DNA of 64,000 bases from Cryptomeria japonica. Taxonomy: Eukaryota; Streptophyta; Pinopsida; Cupressales; Cupressaceae. Each line of letters begins with the position of its first letter. The first letter of the stretch is position 1. The position numbers and the translations under genes were made by a program. The notes below the pieces were generated by a model. It was not told the DNA's origin and did no database searches. It saw nothing but the letters and a program-made list of their open reading frames with translations. Positions 35,223-47,381 of the stretch are shown piece after piece. The stretch covers positions 622,294,476-622,358,475 of the forward strand of contig NC_081408.1 in the NCBI RefSeq assembly GCF_030272615.1, given 5' to 3'.

Positions 35223-36370
35223 TGTTGGCATTTTGATGATGTTTGTACCCAGTTGTGATTATCAATGATGGACACACACTTATTGAGTTATTCTCAACTG
35301 GTAATATGTGATGTATTGTTCAAACCGATATTATATGTCATTGTATGCATAGTCTTTGTTTATAGAAGACTATCAGTGTTTGTAGAAGGAGCTTACCAGT
35401 CAAAGCATGACTGAGGACCTCAAGCGGTATGAGGACTTCAAGCGGTACGAGGACCCCAAGTGGCAGTCAATATTTTTAAGATCGGAACACTATGTTCCAA
35501 CTACCAGTCCTTTTTTGTAAACCAGTAATCGGTATACTTTGTTTTGTTAACTGGCAAACTTGTAAAGTGTGATGAGTTATCATCCACCGATATTGATGCA
35601 GTGATTTTGTGCCATGTTACAAATTGTGTCTAGATGCATTGTACCTAGGAAATTGTAGTCTAATCTCATTAGACCGACATGAAATCAGACTCCTATTTGA
35701 GGACATCATGTCTAGGGTATTGAGTGTGTGGCATAAGAAGATTAGGTCTTTACAAGAAGGTATCTTGCGACAGAGATTGAATGTTCCAAGGAAAGAAGAC
35801 TGAAGTAATTATGCAATGCATTAACAGAGAGAAATCAAGGATCTAACTAAGCATTTTGTGCTACTTTGTAGATCACTTACTTTTTGATTACTAATCTCTT
35901 TGACAAGTCAGAAACCCTTAACTGGGTAGGCTCAGTCAAGCTTGTTCAAAATCCTCTAACAAGATGGTTCATAGTTGTGGATCTGAAATCCTTTAACCAA
36001 GTAGTCTTTAACAGGACTTATCTCCTACCAGAGATCAGGATTCCTAACAGGATCTGTTTTGGTGAATAATATTGTAAGGCCTTAATCAGCTTGGTTGCTA
36101 TTCTGCAGATAGTATACTTGTGAGTTTTACTCAATGTGGTATTCTGCAGATAGTATACTTGTGAGTTTTCCCATTTGGGTTTCCACATCAAAATATCTTG
36201 TGTTATGGTGATTGTGTTCTTGTGGGTGAATTCTTTATTTGATATTTGGCTTGTTTGTGTATTAATTGGTTTACTATTGAAGGGGCTATATTGGTCTATA
36301 GTAAAACTGCTTAAGTGTTTGGTAAGGTTTTTGGGTATACTAATTCACCCCCCCCTCTTAGTATTCATCA
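35223..36370 (+). repeat. Element C 3' LTR (1,148 bp)
   Basis: Direct repeat of 29039-30154 with the same ends. It is 32 bp longer because of a local tandem duplication of a TTCTGCAGATAGTATACTTG segment (about 36101-36168), which also separates the two arms of the conserved hairpin. Confidence 0.94.
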
Positions 36371-36945
36371 CTTTATGCTTCTCATAGATGATTTATCAAG
36401 TATGACATGGGTCATCTTCTTGCAAGACAATTCAGAAGCCTTTTAAAGATTCAGGATTTTTAGAAAAATGGTTGAAAAGGAAATTGGTTATAAACTAAAA
36501 TGTCTTAGATCAGACTGTAGATGAGAACTCACATCAAATGAATTTGAGGATTATTGTGAAAGACATGGAATTAGAAGGCAGTATTCAACCCCTAGGGCAC
36601 CACAACAAAATGGTGTTGTGGAAAGGAAAAAAATGATAGTCAAGGAGATGGCAAGAACTATGTTAAATGAATCTAAACTGCCTGATGTATATTGGAAAGA
36701 GGAAGTACACAGAGTTGTATATACATTAAATAGGGTGTAGCTAAGAGTAAATAGAAAGATGAATCCATATGAACTTTGGTATGACAAGAAGCCCTCAATA
36801 AATACTTCAAAATGTTTGGTGGTAAATGTTTCATCAAAAGAGATGAGGATGGTTTGGTCAGCTTTGAGTCAAGATGTGATGAAGGTATCTTCTTGGGGTA
36901 CTCAACTCACAACAAGGCATACAAATGTTTCAACAAGAGGATAAA
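36371..36945 (+). pseudogene. pol: Element B integrase core, continued after element C
   Basis: The frame resumes with FMLLIDDLSSMTWVIFLQ, the second catalytic Asp in CLRSD, and the third in APQQNGVVERK, so the DDE residues are present. Several stops (near 36447, 36522 and 36739) break the frame. It continues to the MNPYELWYDKKPS block typical of copia integrase. Confidence 0.9.
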
Positions 36946-37185
36946 AAAGTGATTGAAAGTGTACATGTGAGAGTGGATGAGGATTTGCATAAAGGGAGGA
37001 AAAACACAGTAAATCAGATTGAAGAACCTTATGCTGGAGAGGCGGAACAATTAGAAAGTGAAGAAGAGGTTATCAAAAAAGTCCCTAATAGACATATACA
37101 AAAGAACCATCCAGGAGAGTAGATCATAGGCAAAAAAAATGAGGGTGTACAAACTAGAAGAAGACATGCAATAAATAATGAACAA

Positions 37186-38110
37186 GTGAATTTCTACCTT
37201 ATGACTAAAATGGAGCCAATAAATTATAGTGAGGCCAGCAAGAGTGAAAAGTGGATGAAAGCAATAGAGGAAGACTTGCAACAAATTAAGAAGAACAAAA
37301 CATGGGAATTAGTTCTAAGACCAGCTAGTAAAAATGTTATTGGGACTAAATGGGTCTATAGAAACAAAATGAATGAAGAAGGAAAGGTCATAAAGAACAA
37401 AGAGAGACTTGTGTGCAAGGGATACTCTCAAGTTGAGGGGATAGACTTTGAAGAGACATTTGCACCAGTTGCAAGACTTGAAGTAATCAAAATGTTTTTG
37501 GCATTTTCAATACACAATGGATATAAAGTATATCAAATGGATGTCAAATATACCTTCCTAAATGGAAATCTTGAAGAAGAGGTATACATAGAGCAACTTG
37601 AATGATTTCGGCTACATGAAGATGAGAACTTTGTATGCAGATTGAGAAAAGCACTATATGGTATAAAGCAGGCACCAAGAGCATGGTACTCTAGGTTGCA
37701 TAAGTATCTACATCAACAAGGTTTCAAAAAGGGGTGTATTAAGAGCAACTTGTATATAAAAATTGATGGCAATATCATGATCATAGTGATTGTATATGTA
37801 GATGATATTATCCTTGTGGGAAATAAAGATGCCCTATGCAAAGAGTTTGTTGATCAAATGCAGTCTGAATTTGAGATGTCACTACTAGGAGAGTTGTCAT
37901 ATTTTATTGGTTTGCAAATATTATAGAAAAAAAAAGGTATATTTATCTCTTAAACCAAGTATGCTAAGGATATGTTGAAGAAATTACAAATGGAAGACTA
38001 TAAACTAGTGAGTACACCCATAGTGATAGGATGCAAACTAAGGATGATGAGTCACCTAGTGTAGATTGGACCTTGTACAAATCCATGATTGGAAGCCTAT
38101 TGTATCTCAT
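37186..38110 (+). pseudogene. pol: Element B copia reverse transcriptase, broken
   Basis: It has the W(M)[18 protein letters not shown] start, [29 protein letters not shown] and [11 protein letters not shown]. After a stop at 37603-37605 come RKALYGIKQAPRAWY and the active site VIVYVDDIILVG (YVDD intact). The frame breaks again at 37924 and near 38010, then shows YKSMIGSLLYLIASRPN. Domain order (integrase before RT) confirms Ty1/copia. Confidence 0.94.
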
Positions 38111-38119
38111 AGCCTCAAG

Positions 38120-38733
38120 GCCTAATATAGTTAAATAAATGTGCATGGTGGCAAGGTTACAGGAAACTCCAAAATAATCACATATAAATGAAGTGAGGAG
38201 AATATTCAAGTATCTGCAGGGAACAATTAATTATGGCCTATGGTACCCAAAGGAGATTTCACTTTACAAGCCTATATTGATGTTGATTGGGAAGGTTATG
38301 TGGATGATATGAAGAGCACAAGTTGTGGAGCCTTATTTCTTGGAAATAGATTGGTCTCATGGCATAGAAAGAAGTAGGAGTCAATTTCACTATCAATTGT
38401 AGAGGCTGAATACATTGCAGTTGCTTCTAAGTGCTATAGATGAAACAAACACTTAAAGATATCCAAGTAGAGTTTTTTGATCCAATTCCTATGATGTGTG
38501 ACAACTTGAGTGCTATAAATATCTCCAAAATCATATTTATGCATTCAAGGAGAAAGCATATAGTCATCAAGTATCATTTTTTGAGGGAAAAGGTAGCTGC
38601 AAAAGAGGTTAGAGTTGAATATGTGTGTACAAGAGAGCAGGTTGCAAATATATTTACTAATCTACTGCCCAAAGATACATTTGAATGTCTCAAACTCAAA
38701 TTGGGAGTTGTCCTACCTTCCTTCAACACTTAA
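38120..38733 (+). pseudogene. pol: Element B RNase H
   Basis: Frameshifted pieces lead into an open frame from 38440. It carries the MMCDNLSAINISK block, the HSRRKHIVIKYHFLRE block and the VEYVCTREQVANIFTNLLPK tail that ends copia polyproteins. The normal end is TAA at 38731-38733. Confidence 0.92.
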
Positions 38734-39069
38734 GCATCTTACCAGGACTATGGTTCAAGGGGAGGACATTGTTTTACTATTTTCATCCTTGAACCTCATG
38801 CTTGTTCTCAAGAGGAGATCTAAAATTTTATAAGAAGTATTGGCATTGCTTTTTATATTATAATAATGGTTCATCTTTCTCAACGCTACAATGTCACTGG
38901 CAGAGAATGCACATTTCTAGCAGAATATCAATCTATTTTCTTCTCTTATGGAGTGAAATCAGTATGTTATCACAGGGGGAGAGAGAGACATCCAACCCTT
39001 TGTCATTGTTGTCAAAGGGGGAGAAGAAGAAGTCTTGTGTATGTTGACATCAATGCCAAAGGGGGAGCT
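38734..39069 (+). other. Element B 3' untranslated region with polypurine tracts
   Basis: Purine tracts AAGGGGAGG, CAGGGGGAGAGAG and AAAGGGGGAG precede GCCAAAGGGGGAGCT at 39055-39069, which abuts the 3' LTR. Open frames at 38802-39123 are shadows of these tracts. Confidence 0.75.
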
Positions 39070-41361
39070 TGTTGGAAAATGTTTTCATTGATATCAACCT
39101 TCAAGTCAAATTGGTCAATATGAAAAGTGTAGACGAAGTGGAATGAGTTGCAACTCAGAGGTGTAAAAGGTGTTCCTTCATATCCTACATTTATCTCTTA
39201 ATGTGCTTATACCATCAGAGTTGTTTCAGGTATGCTACAGGTTGAAATACTTTGAAAATCCTCATGGTTGGTAGTTTTTGGTGATATGGTACGGTGAGCA
39301 TGGATAAGACCTGGTCTTTCACTAAGAACTCTTAGGCTTTAATGTTATACTAATATGATTTATTTTGGGGTGACTGTGTTTTGGTCTTGGTGATGCAGCC
39401 TTGTTTTGGTGTGAGGTGGCAGTTCAACCAGGCAAATTTAATCGATTATTGGCCTATCGCGTCCGTCTAAAAAATTTGAAGTCATTTTGTTCTTAGTTTT
39501 GACTTATATCTTATCTTCAACCTTCAATTGTGGACCCACCTCTATTTGTGTTTCCACATGGCAAAAGACTTATGGTTCTATAGGGAAATGGCCAGTTCAT
39601 GTGGGACCCATGGAGAAAATGGCATCCCTCGTTGTCCTACAGTGAGTAAAGTTAAAGAGAAAAGACCTGCAAGGTAACATGAATGTAAAATGAACGTGTC
39701 TCCCATTATCCCACAACATGAAAAATGGAAGACAAATGGTTACGCAAGGTAATAATAAACAAAAAATGAAGGAGAGTGAAGCACCCCATTATCTCGCACC
39801 ATATAAAATGGATGGGTGATGGTCTTGTGAGGTAACACAGGTGTGAAGGAAGCGAGGGATCTCACTATCTCGTGATGTAGTAGACCAAAGACTAAAGGCA
39901 CTACGAGGTAACAACCACAATGTTGATACTGGTACCCTGCCATCCCATGGCAACAAAGATAGAAGAAAAGGTGACTATGGGAAAAAGAAAAATTAAGATG
40001 GGTGAAGCATCCTGCCATCCCGCAGGTATAATTTGTGATGCAAAGAATGCAATAGGGTTGAAGGTTGTTAGGATCATTTGAGGTGATTTTGTCAATATTT
40101 TGGCAACACAATAGACATAGGGATCCATGTGGTAGTTGACTGACATTGACTGGGCAACTTGGATGACAGATTTGAAGGCTTGTGGCATCTAGGTTGATAG
40201 AAAGGTGAATCAAATATGCAGAAGTCATTGATATTGAAGCACTTAAATAAGGTAGTTGTCTCTCTCATAAGGACAAGTTGAGAAAGGATGGAGAATGCAT
40301 TAATGGCAACCAGGTTGCAGACTATTCTTGTGGCTCGAGGAAGGATACCAGATCTTATCAGGAAGATGAAGATTAATAAAGCTAGTAATATGTACATAGA
40401 GGATGATCTAAAGACAAAAAGGATGCATTTAATATGGGCGGCCAATCTGAAAACTCCTATAAGACAAATAATAAATTTTTTTTGCGATGAAGATCTCCAA
40501 GATGTTAATAAATGAATAAAATATTTGAATTCTTCTTGGAGAGAAAATTAGAAGAGTACAGAGATTACCAAAATGAGATTTTTAATGAGATGTGATATGG
40601 TTGATTTGTGCTAGAGGTCGAGGAGAAGAGTGGTGAACAAAAAATATAATATAGTCTAAGTGTGTGTGTTTAAAAAAAGGGGGGGATTAAGTGTGTGATA
40701 AGTAGTGATGGATAAGTGAAGATGAAGCTTTTAGAGAATTAATCCAAGAGTGAAGAATAGATAAAAAAGAGCATAGAAGCGGAGTATAGAGTGCAAAGAC
40801 TAGAGTGTATAGAGTGAAGAAGGCAGAGTCAAAGAGAAGAAGACCAAGGTGCAGAGAATCCATAAGGTTATCCACACTGAGTGGGGCAGAGAAGGAGAAC
40901 AAACTATGAATTACAAAATCTCATTTGTAACAGGGAAATAAATTTGTAATCTTTTCTTTTATTGTAGTTGTTTGAGTGGGTTCTCAGATAGGAGGTTGGT
41001 GCTCCTTTGGTTTGGTACCCATAAACATTGTAATTATATGAGTGGGTTCTCAGAGTAGGGGCAGGTTCTCTTTGATTAGGTGCTCAAAATTAGGGGTTGG
41101 TGCTTCGTTGGGTTGGTGACCATAAACAATTGTAAACATACTTTTTCACTACAAGGCTGGATTGGAATAGTAGACTCCAGCAACTATTCTCACTGAGGTT
41201 ATTCTCACAGTGTGTTTTCCTCGTATTCTTTGTGTCATATGATTTTTCTTTGTCTGCATTTTCTTTCAATCTCTTAGCATAATTAGTGTTTGCACAATTG
41301 GTTTTAAATTTTAAAGATTCACTGATTCACCCCCCTCTCAGTGACCTATTGTTTTCCTTCA
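39070..41361 (+). repeat. Element B 3' LTR (about 2.3 kb)
   Basis: It starts TGTTGGAAAATG right after the polypurine tract and ends TTTTCCTTCA after the family C-run CACCCCCCTCTCAGTG. A hairpin of the conserved two-part form lies at 41195-41222. No 5' LTR partner exists in the window because element B is truncated on its left, so the end is set by motif and not by a duplicate. Open frames on either strand (39740-40445) have no family features. Confidence 0.75.
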
Positions 41362-41839
41362 AGGGGTTCATAGTTTTAAGTTATAATTTTATGTCATCGA
41401 TGTCTTTTCAGTCACCATTTCCTTTACCTAGAAAATTGTCAGTCTGGTTCCTTATTTTTCCCAAGTTTGTGATTTAATCTTTCATTTTTCCTAAAGGACA
41501 AGATCGAGGGCTAGCAAAGCTCTAGAGCCCTCTATCATGTCCAAGTTAATGTCTTCATTAGCATGTAGGTCATCTGATGCATGATGGTCCTATTGGAGAG
41601 TTGGAGGCATGTGAGTACGCATTGGAGCATTTTGATTGGATCAAATTTACGAGGTGCCAGGGCTATCAAATCCTAGTCATTCCTTTAGTGTTTCATGATG
41701 ATGACACATGTCCAGGTGGGCCCAAAATGGTGGCTTGTCTTAATGAAGAACATAAGGTTCCCAATATTTTAATTCTATATGTCCACTACCATGTAATATT
41801 TAGGGATTGACATTGAGCATTCAAAGGAGACAAATGGTT
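41362..41839. other. Short spacer between elements B and D, nothing identified
   Basis: A 77-codon open frame (41577-41810) has no recognisable motif. The sequence resumes at 48310 after element D. Confidence 0.4.
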
Positions 41840-41844
41840 ACTAG

Positions 41845-42776
41845 TGGTGGAATCCAATAATACTAAGAGTGGGGGGTGAATCAGTGTTCTACTAGAATGT
41901 TCAATTTTAACCTTATTAAAACATGCATACACCAATTGGTATACCGGTACATATAGATTTGAAAGAAGTAAAACAACCAATAAGCCAATCACATAAATGA
42001 ATATCATAACACAGAATTATAAGTGGAAAACCTCAAATATGATAAACCACAATGGGATATGGGACCCACAATATCAATCCTCTATCCATATGAAGAGATA
42101 TTATAAAATATAGGGGTCTACACTTGCAGGAAGGCTTACAGCCTAGAGCGCACTGCTCAATCACAAAAGGAGCCTCACTGAATACATACAAATCCAGACT
42201 ACAATCTAGAGAAATGATTGAACTGCAAAGATAGCATCTTTTATGCCTGAATACAATTCTGGTTTGGCTCTGTCTCTTCCAGTCTGAAACCCTAAACCCT
42301 TACCGGAATATCCCTTACATAAATATCCTCACATATATGATCTCTCTCATGTGTTTCAAATTACATAACATTATCTTATTCTCCAATCAATCCATTCTTA
42401 AAAATGATCTAACCAACTAACCTATATACCCTTTACAATTCATCATGCTTTATGTCAGCTTACAAATATATTTACAATATGAATATACGTGTCAACTAGG
42501 TAACATAAAAAATGAATATCAAAAACAATTGCCAATGCCAAATCCAAATGATGTCGGTCTCCAATATCGATAACCTAATTCTAAACCATGTCGGCATGTA
42601 TTGTCGATAACCAAAGAAATCTTATCCACCCTGTTGGTGTCAGTGAAGTGTATGTGATGTGCCTGTTGGTACACAACTGAACTAAAATATGAAGCTGAAA
42701 CAAGTTTCCATGTTGCCATCAATGACAATATATTGAAACCAACCAATTGAGTGTCAATTGCCAACAATCTCCCCTT
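41845..42776 (-). repeat. Element D 3' LTR (932 bp)
   Basis: Plus-strand ends TGGTGGAATCC and AATTGCCAACA. The partner is 47382-48309. The hairpin at 42023-42050 keeps the outer GTGG/CCAC arms, but the inner stem is damaged. Confidence 0.93.
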
Positions 42777-43052
42777 TTGGCATTGATGGCAACACTCGTG
42801 TGAAAAATGATCATGGTTTCCATTTGTCGGTTTCATCCAGAGCCTGCTCCCCCTGAGCTGAATATCCATCAATACAAAATACTCCATACCTCCATATCTT
42901 CACCTATACTACCCCTAATGTATACAACTCACTTTTTATTTTTTACATCTATATCACTCCCCCTTTGGAATTAATGCCATCAAAAATACGAAAAAGCCAA
43001 AAACCAGGACGAAGAATGAAAAATACTATACAATGAATATCCCAAAAATACC
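42777..43052 (-). other. Element D 3' untranslated region with polypurine tracts
   Basis: On the minus strand, CCAAAGGGGGAGTGAT, CAGGGGGAGCAGG and finally GCCAAAAGGGGAGAT lead into the 3' LTR. This is the same arrangement as in elements B and C. Confidence 0.8.
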
Positions 43053-45979
43053 TTACTGAAGCTGGATGTATTTGAAAATATCTGGATAGGCCTTCTCCAA
43101 TAGCTCAAGATAGGTATCCCAACTTGATTTTAAAGTGCCATAAATAGATACAAGTCCATTTAGCATATGGGCAAATGACTCATTCCCATTAAGCTCTGTC
43201 GGTGTGGGCTTACCAACCAGATATTTGAATACTGCCTCAATGGATTATCTATCAATTTTAACTTTTCATTAATCATCTTCCTCTCAAACAATCACTTTAT
43301 CAAATGTAGCTCTTTTTGCCTGTGTGAATCTCTCTAGTGCTTCTCAGTTTGAAATCTGCTACAAGGACTGAAAATCCTTTGAAATGTGTTCAGTGATTAT
43401 CTTAAGCTTGTCAGATGGGCTCGCTTCATTGCCAAATTTAAACTCTGTGACAAGTCTATGCAAAATAATGATAGGTTGATCAATAACCCCTTTATCCATA
43501 GATCCCTCCTTCAACATTTTATGTGCAGCCATCATCATGAGTTTAGTAGAACTCATCTCGGTTATGCTTCTCTTTTTAGCCTACGAGGTGTCAATTAACA
43601 ACAATGATGGACTCACTATCAGTTCCCTGTCAAATTTCTCTTTCTTCTCCTCTAATGATTTAACCTTTATAGCATCCTCACTTTCACCGATGGCTTCGCC
43701 ACTTGGTGTAGTCTCAATAACTATCAGTTCTTCCCTAGGAATTGTAACCTCATCTTGTACATATGTATCGAGAGGACTATTATCCTCAAAATTAGTATCT
43801 TGTAAATTATCAATCTTTACACTCCTTTTATATACCGGTATCTCAACATTTTCATGTATATTTGTATCTACCGGGGGCTCAATATCCACTATTTTAATGT
43901 TTTTCAAAATTGAGGTGGAGTACCCATAATAATGTTTCTGTTTTCTTCAATCGGGATGTCTACAGTATCTGTATTAGATTTTGGTGAAGTATAGAAACCA
44001 CAGTTTTCTTCAAAGAACTTAACCCATGCCTTGTGGGTCTCCTTGATTATCTCATTGACCCTTCCTAAAATAAGACCTATTATTCTACGCTTGTTAAAGA
44101 TTTTCCTATCTGCAACTTCAAGTGTCTTATCCATCTCCTTTGGAGCAATAGAAACACAAACAAATAACAACTCTTGAATCTTTATATGCTTGTCCTCTTG
44201 CATTGTTTATAGTCTTCTAGCATCTAACATATCATACAACTATGTCAATATTTGGTCTTCAATTTCTAATAGGGATTTCTTATCAATATCCAAATATAAC
44301 AAAACTGCTTCCTCTACTTCTCTTTGTTCATTATTATCTAAATGTTAATAATAAAACTGTACGTTCTTTAACATACCATAATTAGTAATTTCATCAACTA
44401 ACTCTACACAAGTCTCTGGTGGAATAATAGTTACATTACCAGATTCAATTACAAGATCAATTTCATCCTTCTTCTAGTACCAGATGGGGTTGAAGGTCTT
44501 TCTTTTGGTGCTTTCTTTTGTGTCGGTACTCTGATAGTAACTTTCCTAATTGGTTGCTTCTTAGCCTCTACCTTAGTTTCTCTAGTTTTCTTCCTTATTA
44601 CCCTTTTGAATGTCAAGGGCATGTCATCATTAGATGCAGACTCTACTACAATAGGCTCAATGAATATTTTTGGTTCTTTCATCTTCCTGCCTTTCAATCA
44701 ATGCTTTAATATCCTGTGAAACTTTTTCAACAAATTTACTTGCCTTTCCTTCCTGTTTCTCTCTCTTCTTCCAGTTGAAATTAGTTTCAACCTCTTGTGT
44801 CTTCTTCTTAGCACTACCAAATTTTTTTACAGTTTCATTTATCAGTGCATCAATTAGCATCTGTGCATGAGCATCAAGAATCTGAGAATCAACTTCATAA
44901 CCCATTTCCTCAATCCAAATGTTCTAGGGTTTTATAGCTTCCATCAAAGTTTCATCTTTCTTGGCCATGAAACATATTTCGGTTGAGTACTTCTCAACAA
45001 TGTCCTTAGGAACCCTCATCCTAGAATTAATAGCCTTTTGAAATACTTTAAAATAACCCCAAACTTTGTCATCTCTCTAACTACCCAATGTTACAATTGA
45101 TTGTTTTAGTTTCCTCCCTATCAAGATATCGAATGCCCATTTTCTCTTCCCAAAACTAGGAGTCTCTTGATGAAAAATAGCATTAAGCAGACAATTAGGT
45201 TACCATACCGAAATGTCCCTTTCTTTTCTCATTTAGTCTTTCCTAGGTTAATCAATAGTTCATCCAACATCCAACCACATAGATCCAACTTCTCAGTCTC
45301 CCTCACCATTTTATGAGTTGCTTAAATTCAGGAGCTAGAAATAGAGTTTAGTCAGTTTGATTATGTTACCTTGTAACTGATGATCATTCTTTTGAATCTA
45401 ATATCTATGTCGGTGATAGTGTTGATCCTCATTGACCGCTTGTTTGATGTTCTATTGGTTATCTTGTTAACCTGATCATTTGAAACATTATTCTTTGAAC
45501 GTTGTCCAACCTATGGTAAATTGGTGATTGCCATGATGGCCTCCTTCATAATCTTATACAGTCTATCTAACCAAATAAACTCTCCATGCACCCTTCTCAA
45601 AACATACCTAACGATTTCATCTTCAAATTTTGGAATGTCCAGAATATCGGTAAACCCTAAATCCACAATATGTTGGTATTCAGGCTTAATCTTTCCAAAA
45701 TCTCCCATTAGCTCATTCATGTACATTCTCTTAATATCAGTCATTCCCAAATCCTCAATATGACAGTGAATGTAATCTCTTTCATCTTTGACATACATGA
45801 CTCCTTCCCAGACATGAGAAAAAGCTCCAACCAAATCATCCAGGGTAGCAACATGCAGATATCACTTGAAAAATAGGCCTGGGACGGTCCTTGACATCAA
45901 CAACAGTCGTATTTGCAACAAAGATAGGTACAAATGATGATCTCGCTTCTATGATTGAAGATAAATACCTATGAATCAT
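43053..45979 (-). pseudogene. Element D ORF2: homologue of element C ORF2, decayed
   Basis: The frame starts near Met 45979 and ends at TAA 43053-43055 (LELLEKAYPDIFKYIQLQ), broken by frameshifts and stops. Blocks matching element C in the same order are YIHCHIEDLG then LRRVHGEFIWLDR with EAIMAITN (45834-45511). Then come a SNKRSMRINTI block, an LDLC block followed by a basic/aromatic stretch, MGYEV (44905) and a Lys-rich region (44697-44449). The distal part is a less charged counterpart of the Glu/Lys helix. It has no resemblance that I can see to pol or envelope proteins. Confidence 0.72.
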
Positions 45980-46250
45980 TGTCCGTGAAAAATCCTAAAG
46001 ACCTCTTCCAACCACTGGTGAAATTGCTCAAGATGATATCGATTGCTCTAATTTGCCTTAGACTTCTTCTGAATCACTCTAAATGAAGAATGATCAGAAA
46101 TGAAGTGAATTTGACCTATTATCCTCTAGGAAAAACCCTAATCTGTCATTGATATAAATGACTTCTAGTGAAAGATATCATATCGGTTAAACATCTCCAT
46201 GTCGGATAAGCATATATAATGTCTGGTACATCTTCCAGAACCTCTTCCCG
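45980..46250 (-). promoter_or_regulatory. Element D Gag-ORF2 gap with TATA-like box
   Basis: On the minus strand a TATATA core lies at 46218-46213, then an ATTAGGGTTT block, then the ORF2 start. This parallels the gap of element C. Confidence 0.35.
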
Positions 46251-47325
46251 GGGCTTAAGCAGTATTATCATGAATTTTTCCTACCCCTAAGGCATCTACT
46301 TCAGTTACCGGTTGAGATTCATGCTGGTGCAGGAGCAACCTCCTCTGTTGGTTGAGTAACCAGAGCATTCCCATCTGCAGATTGATCTTCTGACTTCCTG
46401 ACCCATCTCTGGGTACGATCTTATCAGATTTCATTAGCCTTTTATTTCCCTTTCTCATTTGATCCTCCATTACCAACTGGTGGATTTTTGCTTCTACGGA
46501 ATTTAGCAATATGTCCAACCTCATTACATGCATAACATATAACATTGTTCTTTTGAATTGCTTTGCTAAAACTAGTGTAATTGCCTGAATTGCACTGATT
46601 AGCCATATGTCCAAATTTTCCACATGCATAACATTTAACATTCATTCTTCAATCTTTTGTCTTATGACCATACTTATTACATTTAGAACATTGACCGGGA
46701 GCAGGATCAAGGTTCTTATTTGCTCTATTTCTACATTTCCTAGCCATGTGACCAAATTTATTACAAACAAAGCATCTACAATTAAATTTATAAGCATTAA
46801 ACTGCCTTACAGGTGTCTTATGGTTTTGATCTTCATTTGCAGTACTGAAACTTTGTCCTTGTTCAAATCCAAGTCCACTGGAATCTGCATTCTGCCTTTG
46901 TCTCTCACACTTGTGTTCATGTACTAAATCAGTTCTCAACATATCATTCTCATGAACCAACCTACCACATTCTTCAAATTTGTTCTTCATATATACAACA
47001 ATATTTTATTTCTTTTTATTCTGATCTTCAATCTCCTTAGACATTCTCATAGTTATAGCTTGCATTTCATTTCTCTTGACCATGTTCTCTTGACTCAGCT
47101 CCTGACACTATTCCTAAGTGCATCTTTCTCTTCATCATCCTAATTCCACAAAAGTTCCTTCCTCCTAGCCTAAACAGATGATAGCCTCTCTTGTAGGATA
47201 AGAATGAATTCTTGAGCATAATTCAGTTCATCTTGTAGCTTCAAGTTCTTCATCCTTTCAGCATCATAATCTTCAAGTGCCACCTCAAGTTGCTTTTCCA
47301 AACTCATATCCATGGATTCTAGATT
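46250..47325 (-). pseudogene. gag: Element D shortened Gag: coiled coil plus four zinc knuckles
   Basis: It starts with a coiled coil (MDMSLEKQLEVALEDYDAER, then ELNYAQEFILILQERL) and is broken by stops near 47169 and 47130. It then has the SSGLGFEQGQSF linker and knuckles CFVCNKFGHMARKC, CSKCNKYGHKTKD (last Cys lost at a stop), CYACGKFGHMANQC and CYACNEVGHIAKF (last Cys lost). The N-terminal capsid part of copia Gag is missing, as in element C. Confidence 0.83.
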
Positions 47326-47366
47326 CAGGATCTTCCTCAAGCTGTTAAACTTCCTCCGAGGCACAA

Positions 47367-47379
47367 GGCTTTGATACCA
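47367..47379 (-). promoter_or_regulatory. Element D primer binding site
   Basis: The minus strand reads TGGTATCAAAGCC, two bases from the 5' LTR end. This is the same variant initiator-Met site as in element C. Confidence 0.92.
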
Positions 47380-47381
47380 AT

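Larger units (their letters stand above)
29039..36370 (+). mobile_element. Element C: complete non-autonomous LTR retrotransposon with an unknown second ORF
   Basis: Terminal LTRs at 29039-30154 and 35223-36370 have TG...CA ends, and the target duplication CTTTA is perfect (29034-29038 and 36371-36375). The primer site is at 30157-30169 and the polypurine tract at 35211-35222. The internal region holds a shortened Gag (30198-31501) and a long second ORF (31971-34969). There is no protease, integrase, reverse transcriptase or RNase H. It lies exactly within the integrase of element B. It would need enzymes supplied in trans. The stops and one frameshift in its ORFs, and many LTR differences, show that this copy is old. 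Confidence 0.93.

Noticed and set aside
39740-40445. Minus-strand frames of 95-162 codons in the element B 3' LTR
   Set aside because: Overlapping frames in an LTR with no family motif; likely chance.
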